From: Cloacimonetes bacterium UBA5284
GTDB taxonomy: Bacteria > Cloacimonadota > Cloacimonadia > Cloacimonadales > Cloacimonadaceae
Assembly: GCA_002410505.1 (NCBI GenBank)
Contig: DHSO01000009.1
Span: 1,943 to 37,514 of the forward strand
Length of the DNA: 35,572 nt
Direction of reading: 5' to 3'
Of the stretch, positions 1 to 9,017 are shown piece after piece (the first letter of the stretch is position 1; the number at the start of each line of letters is the position of its first letter). The notes beneath the pieces were generated by a model. The model ran no database searches. It had not been told where the DNA came from and worked only from the letters and a program-made list of their open reading frames with translations. The position numbers were made by a program, and so were the translations under genes.

Positions 1-22
1 CAGATTTCAGTGACTCTTTATA
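1..22 (-). repeat. Copy of the dispersed 25-bp repeat arm
   Basis: The first 22 bases match positions 10630-10651 at 20 of 22 sites. That second site is the right arm of the inverted-repeat element at 10520-10651. The copy is cut by the window edge, so a partner arm may lie just outside. Confidence 0.6.
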
Positions 23-202
23 CCAAGGTTTCTGCCGGGCGGGGCTCGCTCTATGGTTAAAGGGGTGCCGATCCGGATATCATCCCGTTATAATCGAGTG
101 TTCACGCGATGATAACGCCTGAATATCGCCTTCGGCACAGCTTAATCTTCAGGGCAAGACACGGGTCAGCCGGCTTGGCAAACAGCAATAAGGATCTCAT
201 GA

Positions 203-260
203 AGTCCAAAGAGCCCCATAACAAGTGGTCAGTTCGAAGCATGGAAAGGCTCTTTGAACT
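203..260. repeat. Imperfect inverted repeat
   Basis: Positions 203-215 and 248-260 are complementary at 12 of 13 bases, with a 32-base loop. There is no T-run after either arm, so it is not a standard terminator. It could be a stem in a leader RNA or a chance pairing. Confidence 0.3.
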
Positions 261-562
261 CCACACTCCCATCGATTTGGAGTATTGTTATTTCTTTGCG
301 GCTTTTTTAATTCGTTAAATTCAGAGCGAAACCCCAAAGTCCATAAATAGTCCGAAATCGGCTCAATTTGTAATAATCGGTGATTCAAACACGCGCAAAA
401 AGGTCGAAAACCGAGCAAGCAAATTTCCAAAGATAGTCTTATCTATCTCTTCACCATATAAGCACTTTTCCCCATTTATCCATTGAGGACGATTTGAAGC
501 TTTGGGTGACGGTTTATATTTTGGGTTTGGCACTACTGTGAGTAGCTGTACAAGCTATTCAC

Positions 563-591
563 TTGACACTTTTATGATAGCTGAACAATAT
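563..591 (+). promoter_or_regulatory. Candidate promoter of the hydrogenase gene
   Basis: A perfect TTGACA (563-568) is followed after 17 bases by the weak -10 candidate CAATAT (586-591). This puts transcription start near 598, about 30 bases before the ATG at 628. The -35 is strong and the -10 matches only three of six consensus bases, so the call is tentative. Confidence 0.35.
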
Positions 592-627
592 GGATTCCGC
601 AAAGAAATCAGCCCATAGGGAGAGTAT

Positions 628-2379
628 ATGATCACAGTATTTGTAAACGGCAAGGCCACCAAGGTGTTAAAAAACACAAAGGTATTGCATGCTTGCACAA
701 AGGCCGGATACCCGGTTCCCCATCTATGCTATCATGAGGATCTGCCCGCATTCGGTAATTGCGGAGTGTGTATGGTAGAAATCAACGGCCGCGCTGTTCG
801 GGCCTGTTCCACACCTTGCGAAGAAGGAATGCAGATCAAGACTACCGGCAAAAAGCTTTTGGATCTGAGGCGAGAAGCGGTGGAGATCATCCTGTCCAAT
901 CATCCCAATAACTGCCCCGAATGCATCAAAAACGGGCGTTGCGAATTGCAGGATTTGGCGCAAGAATTGGCGATCCGTCACATGCATCTGAAAAAAGTGA
1001 AAAGAAAATATAAGGGACGTGACGAATCCTCGCCTTCGATCACTCTGGATCCATCATATTGCATCAATTGCGGACGCTGTACCTATGTGTGCAACGAGAT
1101 TCAGGATGTTCACGCTTTGCAGAGTAGCGATCGGGGATTTGAGACCTATGTGGGCCCCACTTTTGAGCGGCCATTGGAAACCAGTGAATGCGTAAAATGC
1201 GGTCAATGCAGCGCTTATTGCCCGGTGGCGGCTATCTATGAGTGTGACGACAGCGATCCTTTGTGGGCAGCGCTGGACAATCCCGATCTGGTACTGGTGG
1301 CGCAGGAAGCTCCGGCTGTGCGCGTGGCTTTGGGCGAAGAATTCGGTTATAAACCCGGCACCAATGTGAAAGGGAAGATGTACACTGCCCTGCGCGAACT
1401 GGGCTTTAAATATGTGTTTGACACAAATTTCGGCGCTGATCTCACCATCATGGAAGAAGCCAGCGAATTTGTGCATCTCTTCAAAGAACATCCGGAGAAA
1501 TTCCCCTTGATCACCACCTGTTGCCCCTCCTGGGTAGATTATCTGGAGAAATTTCACAGCGATCTCATTCCCCAATTCTCCTCTTCCAAAAGCCCGCATC
1601 AGATGGTGGGAACGATGGTGAAGACCTATTGGGCTCAGAAGATGGGCATCGATCCGGACAATATCTTCCTGGTTTCCGTGATGCCTTGCACGGCAAAGAA
1701 ATATGAGATTGAGCGGATGGAAGATATGTATGCCAGCGGACTCAAGGATGTGGATCTCACCATCACTACCCGCGAATTGGCACGTATGCTGAAAACCCGG
1801 GGAATAGATCTGGCGCGTCTGGAAGAAGGCGAAGCGGATAATCCTCTGGGTGAATACAGCGGAGCGGGAACCATCTTTGGCGCAACCGGGGGTGTGATGG
1901 AAGCCGCTTTGCGCACGGCATACTATCTGGCTACCGGAGAAGAGCTGCCCGATCCCAAGATCGATTTTGTGCGTGGAGCCAAGGGGATCAAAAAAGGAAA
2001 AATCAATCTGCTGGGCACAGAGATCCGCATCGGAGTAGCCTCCGGATTGGGTAATGTGAGCAAATTGATGAACGAGATCCGCGAAGCCAAAATGGCAGGC
2101 AAAGAGCCTCCTTACCATTTTGTGGAAGTGATGGCATGCACGGGCGGTTGTGTTGGCGGCGGGGGTCAGCCCTATCGCAGTACAAACCGGGTGCGTATGG
2201 CTCGCGCCAAGGGACTCTACAAAGAAGACGAACATTCCGAACGCAGAGAGAGCCACAATAATGTGTCCATCCAAAACCTCTATAAAGAATACCTGGGCGC
2301 GCCCAACAGCGACATAGCCAAAAAATTGTTGCACACCAAATACATCGCACGTCCCATGAAGTTAAGAAAAGAAGATTGA
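628..2379 (+). CDS. hydA: [FeFe] hydrogenase, CpI-like single-chain form
   Basis: Catalyses reversible proton reduction to H2 at an H-cluster, with electrons arriving over iron-sulfur clusters; probably cytoplasmic. The 583 residues show the full order of clostridial CpI-type enzymes. An N-terminal 2Fe-2S domain uses C34, C45, C48 and C60. A His-ligated 4Fe-4S cluster follows (H92, C96, C99, C105), then two 4Fe-4S ferredoxin repeats (CINCGRC and CVKCGQC, about 140-205). The H-cluster domain carries TTCCPSW (C298 as proton-relay Cys, C299 as ligand), MPCTAKK (C354) and MACTGGCVGGGGQP (C504, C508). These positions are nearly those of C. pasteurianum CpI. No HydB/HydC or HndA-C partner lies next to it here. 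The start follows AGGGAG. The next gene starts one base after the stop, so the two are probably co-transcribed. Confidence 0.95.
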   Translation: MITVFVNGKATKVLKNTKVLHACTKAGYPVPHLCYHEDLPAFGNCGVCMVEINGRAVRACSTPCEEGMQIKTTGKKLLDLRREAVEIILSNHPNNCPECIKNGRCELQDLAQELAIRHMHLKKVKRKYKGRDESSPSITLDPSYCINCGRCTYVCNEIQDVHALQSSDRGFETYVGPTFERPLETSECVKCGQCSAYCPVAAIYECDDSDPLWAALDNPDLVLVAQEAPAVRVALGEEFGYKPGTNVKGKMYTALRELGFKYVFDTNFGADLTIMEEASEFVHLFKEHPEKFPLITTCCPSWVDYLEKFHSDLIPQFSSSKSPHQMVGTMVKTYWAQKMGIDPDNIFLVSVMPCTAKKYEIERMEDMYASGLKDVDLTITTRELARMLKTRGIDLARLEEGEADNPLGEYSGAGTIFGATGGVMEAALRTAYYLATGEELPDPKIDFVRGAKGIKKGKINLLGTEIRIGVASGLGNVSKLMNEIREAKMAGKEPPYHFVEVMACTGGCVGGGGQPYRSTNRVRMARAKGLYKEDEHSERRESHNNVSIQNLYKEYLGAPNSDIAKKLLHTKYIARPMKLRKED

Positions 2380-3276
2380 GTGAAACAGCCGGATAAGAGC
2401 CTTATATATCCCCTTTTCATCCCGATGCAGGGATGTCCCGGAACCTGTGTATATTGCGATCAGCGCAAGATCAGCGGGGCGGGGACTTTTGACCTGGAGA
2501 AGGCGGAAGGGGAAGTGACGGCTTTTATCCGGCGCAACACCGGCACCCGGAAGCAAGTGGCCTTTTATGGCGGTACTTTCACTGCTCTTCCTTTGGGCCT
2601 CCAGGAAGATATCCTTTTGCGGATCAGCCGTCTGCTGGATGAAGGTGACAGCCTGCGAGTGAGCACACACCCTTTGTATATAGACGCCGACACTCTGTCC
2701 CGGCTATGGCGGTATCGGGTGCGGGTAATCGAGCTGGGTATTCAGGATTTTTGTGATGAAGTGCTAAAGGCATCCGGGCGCAATTACCAAGCGGAGCTGG
2801 CATATGCCGCTGCTGTGGCGGTGCGGGAAGCGGGTTTCACAATGGGTGTGCAACTGATGCCGGGTCTGCCTCAAAGCAGTGCTGCCAGTTTGCAAAAAAA
2901 TCAGCGAATGCTGCTGGAAACCAAGCCCGATCTTTTGCGCTTGTATCCCACGGTAGTGATCAAAGGCACAAAGTTGGCGCGGCTTTATGAGCGGGGAGAC
3001 TATCTGCCTCTATCCCTCCGGGAAGCAGTGATGATCTGTGCCGATTACGCGGAATTGTGTGCTCCAAGCTCCATCCGCATCATCAAGTATGGCCTGCCCT
3101 CCAATCTGGACATGGCAGAGGTGGTGGCGGGGCCATATCATCCCGCTTTTGGTGAATTGGTAAAGCAAGAGCTGCTGCGGCGGGAGATCAAGCGCGATCC
3201 AAAGCGGGGGGAACATCTTTATCCCAAAGAAATACAGCTTCTGAAAGCACATGGATCCGGGGAGCCGGACCAATAA
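2380..3276 (+). CDS. Elp3/HemN-like radical SAM protein
   Basis: A radical SAM enzyme of unknown substrate. The cluster motif C-x3-C-x2-C is seen in GCPGTCVYCDQRKISG near residue 18. The GGTFTAL segment (about 65-70) fits the SAM-binding strand, and IELGIQDF and MPGLPQSS resemble later barrel strands of the Elp3-type catalytic domain. At 298 residues it lacks the acetyltransferase domain of full Elp3. The GTG start lies directly after the hydrogenase TGA (TGAGTG), with only a weak purine-rich ribosome site inside the upstream gene, so translation is probably coupled. A role in hydrogenase maturation is tempting from position, but it does not resemble HydE or HydG, so function stays open. Confidence 0.8.
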   Translation: MKQPDKSLIYPLFIPMQGCPGTCVYCDQRKISGAGTFDLEKAEGEVTAFIRRNTGTRKQVAFYGGTFTALPLGLQEDILLRISRLLDEGDSLRVSTHPLYIDADTLSRLWRYRVRVIELGIQDFCDEVLKASGRNYQAELAYAAAVAVREAGFTMGVQLMPGLPQSSAASLQKNQRMLLETKPDLLRLYPTVVIKGTKLARLYERGDYLPLSLREAVMICADYAELCAPSSIRIIKYGLPSNLDMAEVVAGPYHPAFGELVKQELLRREIKRDPKRGEHLYPKEIQLLKAHGSGEPDQ

Positions 3277-3344
3277 TGAATACTGAATATAAACTCTTTA
3301 ATCTATATATTACCGGACTATAAAGCTCCGGTGAAGGAATGGCA

Positions 3345-4871
3345 ATGAAAGCGTATCTGGCAATAATTATTAGCATCTTGTTGCTATTGGGTGCCTGCTC
3401 GGTGGAAAAACCTTCTCTGCCGGTTTGGGACATCGATATTAAAATACCCTTGGTGAATGACTTTTACTATGTGTCTGACCTTGCAGACAGTGTGAATATC
3501 ATCATCCAGGAACATGAAGACTATGGCGATATGCTGTATCTCACCAGTTCCGGAGAAGTGGAGACGCCCACGGTTGGGAATATCGATATGCGTCCCGCGA
3601 TCGACGCGCAATTCCCCCTGCTTTCCGGGATATCCGAAAGCCAGGCTATTCCCTTTGAAGACGGTCAAGACAATGCCGACCTAAGTTTTGGAGAGATCGA
3701 AACCGGTAGCATCCGCTACCGATTTAGAGATATGGTGACGCAGACAGAGGAGATAAGCCTGACCATCGCCGAGATCAAAGATGCCACCGGCAATCCTTTA
3801 CGGATAAGCTACGAAGGCACAGAAGGATGGCAAGCGATCAATCTGGCAGGCTACACTTTTGGACAGATCAACGATAGCAACTCTCTGGATGAATTGACCT
3901 TAAGCTTTGTTAGCTCCTCCTCCCTGCCGGATTTCACACCGCTGGGCACGATGGATTTTCAATTGAATGAGACCCTTAGCTTCTCGATGTTCCAGGGCAG
4001 GATGCAGAACCTGGAAATGAGCATGCAAAGCTCTGCGGCTCAGATCGATATAGAATATCCTTACAACCTGGATGAGGCCATCACACTGGACGGGGCAAAG
4101 CTGCAAATCGACATGTTCAACCGGATGGGCTTCAGTTGCGAATTCATTGGTTTCTTTGAGGCCAGAGTGGATAGCCTCACTGCTCCTACAAGGATCCCGA
4201 TCAAGGATAATAACGGTAACAACTACATCGTGAATGCCGCGAATGCGGACGGTCCCGGCCACACCCAGCTGATCATCGAAGATGGCATCAGAGATCTTAT
4301 TCAACTGATGCCGGAACATGTGGAGATCGTGGATGCAATGGTGAGGATCGATACGGCATCGGGATACGGCAGCATTCGCAATACGGATTACCTGAACGCG
4401 GATTACACTATAGATCTGCCTTTCCGATTTATGCTGCACGAACAGCCCATCTTGATGAAAGAGGCTCAGCAGATCAATATCAGCGCGGATAACCGGGATA
4501 AGATAGCCGGGAATATGCAATCGGTATCTCTGGATATGGAAGTAATGAACAAAATCCCCATTGGACTTTATGCCCGGGCATATTTTGGCCACTCTGCCCA
4601 GATCGATCCTCAGAATCCGGATTCCTATGGCTTCTACAAAGAAATCCACATCGAATCCGCCGAGACCGATCCCGATTGGCAAGAGATCAGCGGACTCGCC
4701 CTGAATAAAGCTGAATTGGATCTTTTTACCGCTGAAACCCTATTCATGATCTGGGAATTCACGTTCGAAGAAAGCGGTGATTGGGTGAATATCACTGCGG
4801 GAACCGGGGATTACATCGCTCTGAAGAGTATGTTGCTGGGCAAGCTGAGAATAGACGAAGGGGAGTTGTAA
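3345..4871 (+). CDS. Large predicted lipoprotein, unknown function
   Basis: Not recognised as a known family. It begins with a lipoprotein signal peptide (MKAYLAIIISILLLLGAC), giving a lipid-modified Cys at residue 18 of the chosen start. The remaining ~490 residues alternate polar and hydrophobic residues, are acidic and look beta-rich; no catalytic motif is obvious. Two ATGs are possible, 3339 and 3345. The ribosome site AAGGA (3334-3338) touches the first but sits six bases before the second, so 3345 is preferred. It is followed after one base by a beta-barrel gene and then by two membrane protein genes, suggesting a shared envelope role. The residue after the Cys is Ser, which in E. coli would favour outer-membrane sorting. 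Confidence 0.75.
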   Translation: MKAYLAIIISILLLLGACSVEKPSLPVWDIDIKIPLVNDFYYVSDLADSVNIIIQEHEDYGDMLYLTSSGEVETPTVGNIDMRPAIDAQFPLLSGISESQAIPFEDGQDNADLSFGEIETGSIRYRFRDMVTQTEEISLTIAEIKDATGNPLRISYEGTEGWQAINLAGYTFGQINDSNSLDELTLSFVSSSSLPDFTPLGTMDFQLNETLSFSMFQGRMQNLEMSMQSSAAQIDIEYPYNLDEAITLDGAKLQIDMFNRMGFSCEFIGFFEARVDSLTAPTRIPIKDNNGNNYIVNAANADGPGHTQLIIEDGIRDLIQLMPEHVEIVDAMVRIDTASGYGSIRNTDYLNADYTIDLPFRFMLHEQPILMKEAQQINISADNRDKIAGNMQSVSLDMEVMNKIPIGLYARAYFGHSAQIDPQNPDSYGFYKEIHIESAETDPDWQEISGLALNKAELDLFTAETLFMIWEFTFEESGDWVNITAGTGDYIALKSMLLGKLRIDEGEL

Positions 4872-4872
4872 G

Positions 4873-6123
4873 ATGAAAAAGATTCTTGTCTGCCTCTTGC
4901 TGGTAAGCCTTGGTATGTCTTTGTTTGCCGTTCCTTCGGCCAAATCACTATTTTTTGCGGATAGCTATATGCTGCGCGCCGGCGGTGTGGAGGCCAACTA
5001 TTGGAATCCTGCTCTGCTAACCGCGAACGGCCCCACGGATATCTGGTTACCCACATTGAATTCCGGCATTCAGCTTACAAATAACGCTCTGGATCTGGAT
5101 ACCTACAATTTCTTTGTGACTCGCGACAGTCTGGACGCGGACGATAAAGAGCGCCTCCTGAAAGATGTGGACGGATCTCTGGCTTTTGGCATGGATGTCA
5201 ATGTAAGCCTGTTTGGCATCACGATGGGCAATACGGCTCTGTCTGCCTCCGCTCATGTGAATGGCAAAGGACAATTGTCCGAAGACTTCATGCGCCTGGC
5301 TCTATATGGCAATACCGAAGATGAATATCTGTTCAACATGAGTTCAAACAATGCTTCGGCAATCTCCTATGTGGATATCACCTATGGCATTGGTGATCTC
5401 AAGATTCCCTTTATCCCGGAAGATTGGCCCCAGATCAAAGCCGGAGCATCTGCCAGCTTGCTGACCGGAGCCTATTTTATGGAGACCCGGGAGTTTAAGC
5501 TCAGCTTTGAGAACAACAGCGATGTGGGAGCCAACCTGGATTCCGAATTGCTGCTGCGCACCGGAAAAATCGGCGCCGGATTCAAGGGTATGCTCGGTCT
5601 TTTCAGCGAAGTCACGCCCTGGCTGGATGCGGGATTGACCGTGGACAACATCGCCGGCTTTATCAAATGGGGTGTGGAGTCCAAAAACCATCGCTTCTAT
5701 GCCACTGCGGACAGCGTGTTTGTAACTGACCTAGAAGAAGATCTCTTTGACTACGACAATTACGAAGAAGACACGGATTCTTTCAGCACTCGGTTGGGCA
5801 CAGAATTGCGCCTTGCCACAATGTATAAACACCGGCATTTCAATCTTTCTGCCGATTGGGTGCAAGGCTTTACAGAAAGCACGGTGAGCAGCAAGGTGGG
5901 ACGCCTGTCTTTGGGTGCGTCTCTGATGCCGATGCCTGTGTTGCCGATATCTTTGGGCATCTCGCTGCCAAACAGCAAGAATCCGCTGAAGGTATCCTAC
6001 GGTATCGGATTGAAAGTGAAGACGGGTGAATTTAACCTCGCTGTTCAGAGTTTCGACAGCCTCATTCCCGGCTACAATTCCAAGGGTATATCCTTTGGTA
6101 TAGCCACCAAGATCGGATTCTGA
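4873..6123 (+). CDS. Predicted outer-membrane beta-barrel, PorV-like
   Basis: 416 residues with a cleavable signal peptide (MKKILVCLLLVSLGMSLFA). The segment after it, SYMLRAGGVEANYWNPALL, resembles the conserved N-terminal motif of PorV/UPF0164-type barrels, where a G..A..WNPA pattern is usual. The body consists of alternating amphipathic strands with acidic loops, and the chain ends in Phe (ATKIGF), typical of barrels inserted by BamA. Start is one base after the lipoprotein stop, with GGGGAG upstream. Its partner is probably the preceding lipoprotein. Exact family membership is uncertain; it could equally be a Cloacimonadota-specific barrel. Confidence 0.65.
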   Translation: MKKILVCLLLVSLGMSLFAVPSAKSLFFADSYMLRAGGVEANYWNPALLTANGPTDIWLPTLNSGIQLTNNALDLDTYNFFVTRDSLDADDKERLLKDVDGSLAFGMDVNVSLFGITMGNTALSASAHVNGKGQLSEDFMRLALYGNTEDEYLFNMSSNNASAISYVDITYGIGDLKIPFIPEDWPQIKAGASASLLTGAYFMETREFKLSFENNSDVGANLDSELLLRTGKIGAGFKGMLGLFSEVTPWLDAGLTVDNIAGFIKWGVESKNHRFYATADSVFVTDLEEDLFDYDNYEEDTDSFSTRLGTELRLATMYKHRHFNLSADWVQGFTESTVSSKVGRLSLGASLMPMPVLPISLGISLPNSKNPLKVSYGIGLKVKTGEFNLAVQSFDSLIPGYNSKGISFGIATKIGF

Positions 6124-8117
6124 TGGCTTTTGTCTTTGCGGCGATTCTGGCAGTGCTGATTGCCGCTCTACTGTACTATCGGGCCCGGCCCCGGCTCAGT
6201 AGGGGGCGGATGATCCTGCTGTTTGCTCTGCGCTTTGTCGCATTGTATATATTGTTGATAATCCTGCTCAGTCCGGTCTTGCATTTCATCAATAAACGTA
6301 ACAATGCGCCGCAGATCCTGGTGCTGAAAGACGAAAGCCTGTCCATGGATATCCCGCGGGAAGGGCAAAGCAAGACCGACGCACTGGCAAAGCCTCTGAA
6401 AGACTTGCTGCAAAAGTATCGGGAAGCCGGCTATGAGATACATGAATACACTTTTGCCGACGGTATAGACGCCGAGAGAGACAATAGCCTGATCAGTAAA
6501 AGTTTGGCGCAGATCGGCAAGAAGGAAGATCTCAGCGATATGCAGGCGATACTTTTGGCCTCGGACGGTTGGCTGCGAGACGAAGATTTTGGCATCGTCA
6601 CCCGCCTCAGCATTCCTATCTATGCGCTTGCCGACACCGCCCAATACACAAACGGAGATCTCGCGATCCGGGAGCTGCAAGCAAATCCTTATGCCTATCG
6701 CAATGAAAGTACCGTGATTCGTGCCAAAGTGCTGGCCAGCGATTACAGCGGTCCCGCTCAGGCGCATCTCTACCTGGAACAAAACCGCATCGGCAGCCAA
6801 AAGCTGAACCTCGTGGCCAATAACGAAGAGATCGTGGAATTTGTGTATCGATTTCCCGGTCTGGGTTTCTACAACTACCGGGTGGAATTGGAGCCTCTGG
6901 ATCAGGAGCAGCGTTTGGGAAACAACGTATATCCTGGCGCGATAGAGGTTTTGGCAGAGAAAGAAGCGATCGTGGTCTTCAGCGACGCACCAGGTTGGGA
7001 CAACAAATTTGTTCTGGACGCCATCGCGACCAATTCCCGCTGGCAAAGCGCTTCCTATCAGGTACGAAACGGAATAGCCTATCGGGGTGAGGAGATGGCA
7101 AAGCTTTCGGAAAATGAGCGCCCGGCAGTGATTGTGATTTTGAACAACGGCAATCTGCGTTTGGAACAGCCTTTGCGCCGCTATATCGAGAGCGCTCTGG
7201 ATCGTGGTGCCGGCTTGCTGTATCAAGGCCTGGCGCTGGCAGAGATGGCAGACTACCTGCCGCTATCCAGATCTAATGTCTTAAGCCCCTATCAAGGTTT
7301 TGTGCAGCTCAATGCGGCAGCTGAGATGTATCCCATGCTGTCTCAATTGGGCTTGGATCAAGCAAAACTGCCTCCTCTGGACTACTATTACTGCAATCTC
7401 GCCCCGGGCAGCGAACTTTTGGGCGTGATGAATAATCCCCAAAAATCCCCCGCTATCGCCATCAAGATGCGGGGAAAATCACGCGCGCTGGCCTTCAGCT
7501 TTTTGAATCTCTGGCGCTGGCAGATGCAGAGCGACAGTTCTGCCTATCAAAAGATGGTGGTAAACATCCTTACCTGGCTGAGCAATAAAGCTTTGGGGAG
7601 CTACAGCGCCATCTATAAAAGCAGCTATATGCAGGGTGAAGAAGTGGTGTTGAGACTGCGGGCGGAAGACGATATTCGCAGTCGTGATCTGGACAATAAT
7701 CCCAGAATAAGCATATATAATGCCGAGGGCAAGCTATTGGAACAAGATTTTATGACTCGTTCCGGCGATGAATATCGCTATGAAAGCGAGCTGAATGAGG
7801 TGGGGAACTATCGCTTCGAGATCCGCGAAGCCGAGAATGATAAGAGTAGCAAGGGAAATTTCGCTATCTCCCCGATCTCGGTGGAAGACCGGGATTTTGA
7901 TTTTAATCTGCCGCTATTGAACTATCTGAGCGGGGAAAGCAGGGGAAAATTAATCAGCATCGAAGCGGTGGGCAGCCACGAGCCTCTGCCTTTGCGCATC
8001 GAGGAAGAGATATTGAAACGAGAGTACAATATCTATAAACAGTGGTATATCATTGCGTTATTTATCCTTACCTTTGGTCTGGAACTCTTTTTCCGGCGCC
8101 GGTGGGGTCTCTTGTAG
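6123..8117 (+). CDS. Membrane-anchored VWA/COG5426-like protein
   Basis: 664 residues. Two hydrophobic segments lie at about 3-19 and 30-53, a large soluble region follows, and a last hydrophobic segment near 640-656 precedes RRRWGLL. Right after the second segment comes LVLKDESLSM, where D70, S72 and S74 form a VWA-type DxSxS metal site; AILLASDGW further on fits the later VWA acidic motif. The layout matches large bacterial VWA membrane proteins related to BatA and COG5426, in which a GATase1-like fold may follow. It overlaps the barrel gene by one base (TGATG), so translation is probably coupled. Role unknown; envelope assembly or quality control is an inference from the neighbours. Confidence 0.6.
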   Translation: MAFVFAAILAVLIAALLYYRARPRLSRGRMILLFALRFVALYILLIILLSPVLHFINKRNNAPQILVLKDESLSMDIPREGQSKTDALAKPLKDLLQKYREAGYEIHEYTFADGIDAERDNSLISKSLAQIGKKEDLSDMQAILLASDGWLRDEDFGIVTRLSIPIYALADTAQYTNGDLAIRELQANPYAYRNESTVIRAKVLASDYSGPAQAHLYLEQNRIGSQKLNLVANNEEIVEFVYRFPGLGFYNYRVELEPLDQEQRLGNNVYPGAIEVLAEKEAIVVFSDAPGWDNKFVLDAIATNSRWQSASYQVRNGIAYRGEEMAKLSENERPAVIVILNNGNLRLEQPLRRYIESALDRGAGLLYQGLALAEMADYLPLSRSNVLSPYQGFVQLNAAAEMYPMLSQLGLDQAKLPPLDYYYCNLAPGSELLGVMNNPQKSPAIAIKMRGKSRALAFSFLNLWRWQMQSDSSAYQKMVVNILTWLSNKALGSYSAIYKSSYMQGEEVVLRLRAEDDIRSRDLDNNPRISIYNAEGKLLEQDFMTRSGDEYRYESELNEVGNYRFEIREAENDKSSKGNFAISPISVEDRDFDFNLPLLNYLSGESRGKLISIEAVGSHEPLPLRIEEEILKREYNIYKQWYIIALFILTFGLELFFRRRWGLL

Positions 8118-8143
8118 ACATAAATAATACCTGGAGGTAATAA

Positions 8144-8911
8144 ATGCCTTATTTCGTAGTACTTATCGCAGTTCTTGCGATCATCGGGATCCTGATCTGG
8201 ATGAAAGAATCCAAAAACACCTATGCCTTGCTTGGGATAGCCTTCATAGTAGGTATCAGCATCTTTAGCGTATTCTTCTGGCAGAGCCGCAAAGCCGAAA
8301 CCAGCCTGCGGGTGGTGGGATACTCCAGCAAGCTCTTTGATTCTGACTTGGTGAAATGGAATGTCTCGCTGCAAAAAAGCGTGGGAAATGGCGAGCTCAA
8401 CATTGGCTACAAGAACATGAACCGGGATATCGTTGCTTTCCGGGAATACCTTATCGAACAGGGCATCGCCGCAGAGGAGATCAGTGTGCAACCGGTAAGC
8501 AGCTATCCCCGTTATGATAACTATGGATCCATGACCGGTTACAATTTGAACCAAGAGATTTTTATCCTCTCGGACAAACTGGACAAAGTGGAAGATCTTG
8601 CCCTCAATCCGGATTTTATCGCGGATCGTGGCATGGTGCTGCAAAACAGCCGTCTGGAATATCTGTACAGCAAATTGCCGGAGCTGAAGCAGGAGCTTTT
8701 GGCTGCAGCCACTGCCGATGCCATGGCCAGAGCCCGGGAGATATCAGGTTCGGCGGAGACCGGACTGGGCAAGATGCGTGAAGCCCGAGCCGGTGTATTC
8801 CAGATCACAGAGCCATACTCCACCGATGTATCGGACTATGGCATCTACAATACCAGCACCCGCAAAAAGAGCATCAGCGTAACTTTGACAGCATATTTTA
8901 ACTTGAAATAG
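8144..8911 (+). CDS. SIMPL-domain (DUF541/YggE-like) membrane protein
   Basis: 255 residues with two N-terminal membrane segments (about 2-19 and 29-47) followed by a SIMPL domain from about residue 55 to the end. Family features are the strand SLRVVGYSSKLFDSDLVKWNVSL, the central helix, the ARAREISG segment and the C-terminal SVTLTAYFNL strand. SIMPL proteins form periplasmic oligomers, and some help cells under stress, but the molecular job is poorly known. The start is set by a near-perfect GGAGGT (8133-8138), five bases before ATG. It is the last gene of the envelope cassette and is followed by a bidirectional terminator. Confidence 0.8.
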   Translation: MPYFVVLIAVLAIIGILIWMKESKNTYALLGIAFIVGISIFSVFFWQSRKAETSLRVVGYSSKLFDSDLVKWNVSLQKSVGNGELNIGYKNMNRDIVAFREYLIEQGIAAEEISVQPVSSYPRYDNYGSMTGYNLNQEIFILSDKLDKVEDLALNPDFIADRGMVLQNSRLEYLYSKLPELKQELLAAATADAMARAREISGSAETGLGKMREARAGVFQITEPYSTDVSDYGIYNTSTRKKSISVTLTAYFNLK

Positions 8912-8961
8912 TGGCTCGTCTGCCACAGCGGCCCAGCCGTCCATCAGATAACAGTTACACC

Positions 8962-8998
8962 AAAAAACAGGCTGCCCCATCATCTGAGGCAGCCTTTT
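8962..8998. terminator. Bidirectional intrinsic terminator
   Basis: A perfect 8-bp stem (AGGCTGCC 8969-8976 with GGCAGCCT 8988-8995) encloses an 11-base loop. A run of six A lies to its left and TTTT to its right, so it can stop transcripts from the SIMPL gene (+) and from the convergent FadL-like gene (-). Confidence 0.8.
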
Positions 8999-9017
8999 CA
9001 GCATCACACAGAATGTG

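Larger units (their letters stand above)
1..627. other. Non-coding region upstream of hydrogenase gene
   Basis: No convincing gene is visible. Short open frames at 109-318 (+) and 197-430 (-) lack a ribosome binding site and a recognisable protein. The stretch holds a copy of a dispersed repeat at its left edge (1-22), an imperfect inverted repeat (203-215 with 248-260) and a candidate promoter just before the hydrogenase gene. Nothing else could be assigned. Confidence 0.6.

Noticed and set aside
109..430. Two short open frames on opposite strands
   Set aside because: They overlap each other, lack ribosome sites and show no family features.
520..545. Sigma-54 type -24/-12 site (TTGGCAC) upstream of the hydrogenase
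   Set aside because: The GG is present but the GC of the -12 element is missing at the required spacing.
1054..2334. Long minus-strand open frame inside the hydrogenase gene
   Set aside because: It is the shadow of a well-supported gene in another frame, with His/Cys-rich random-like content.
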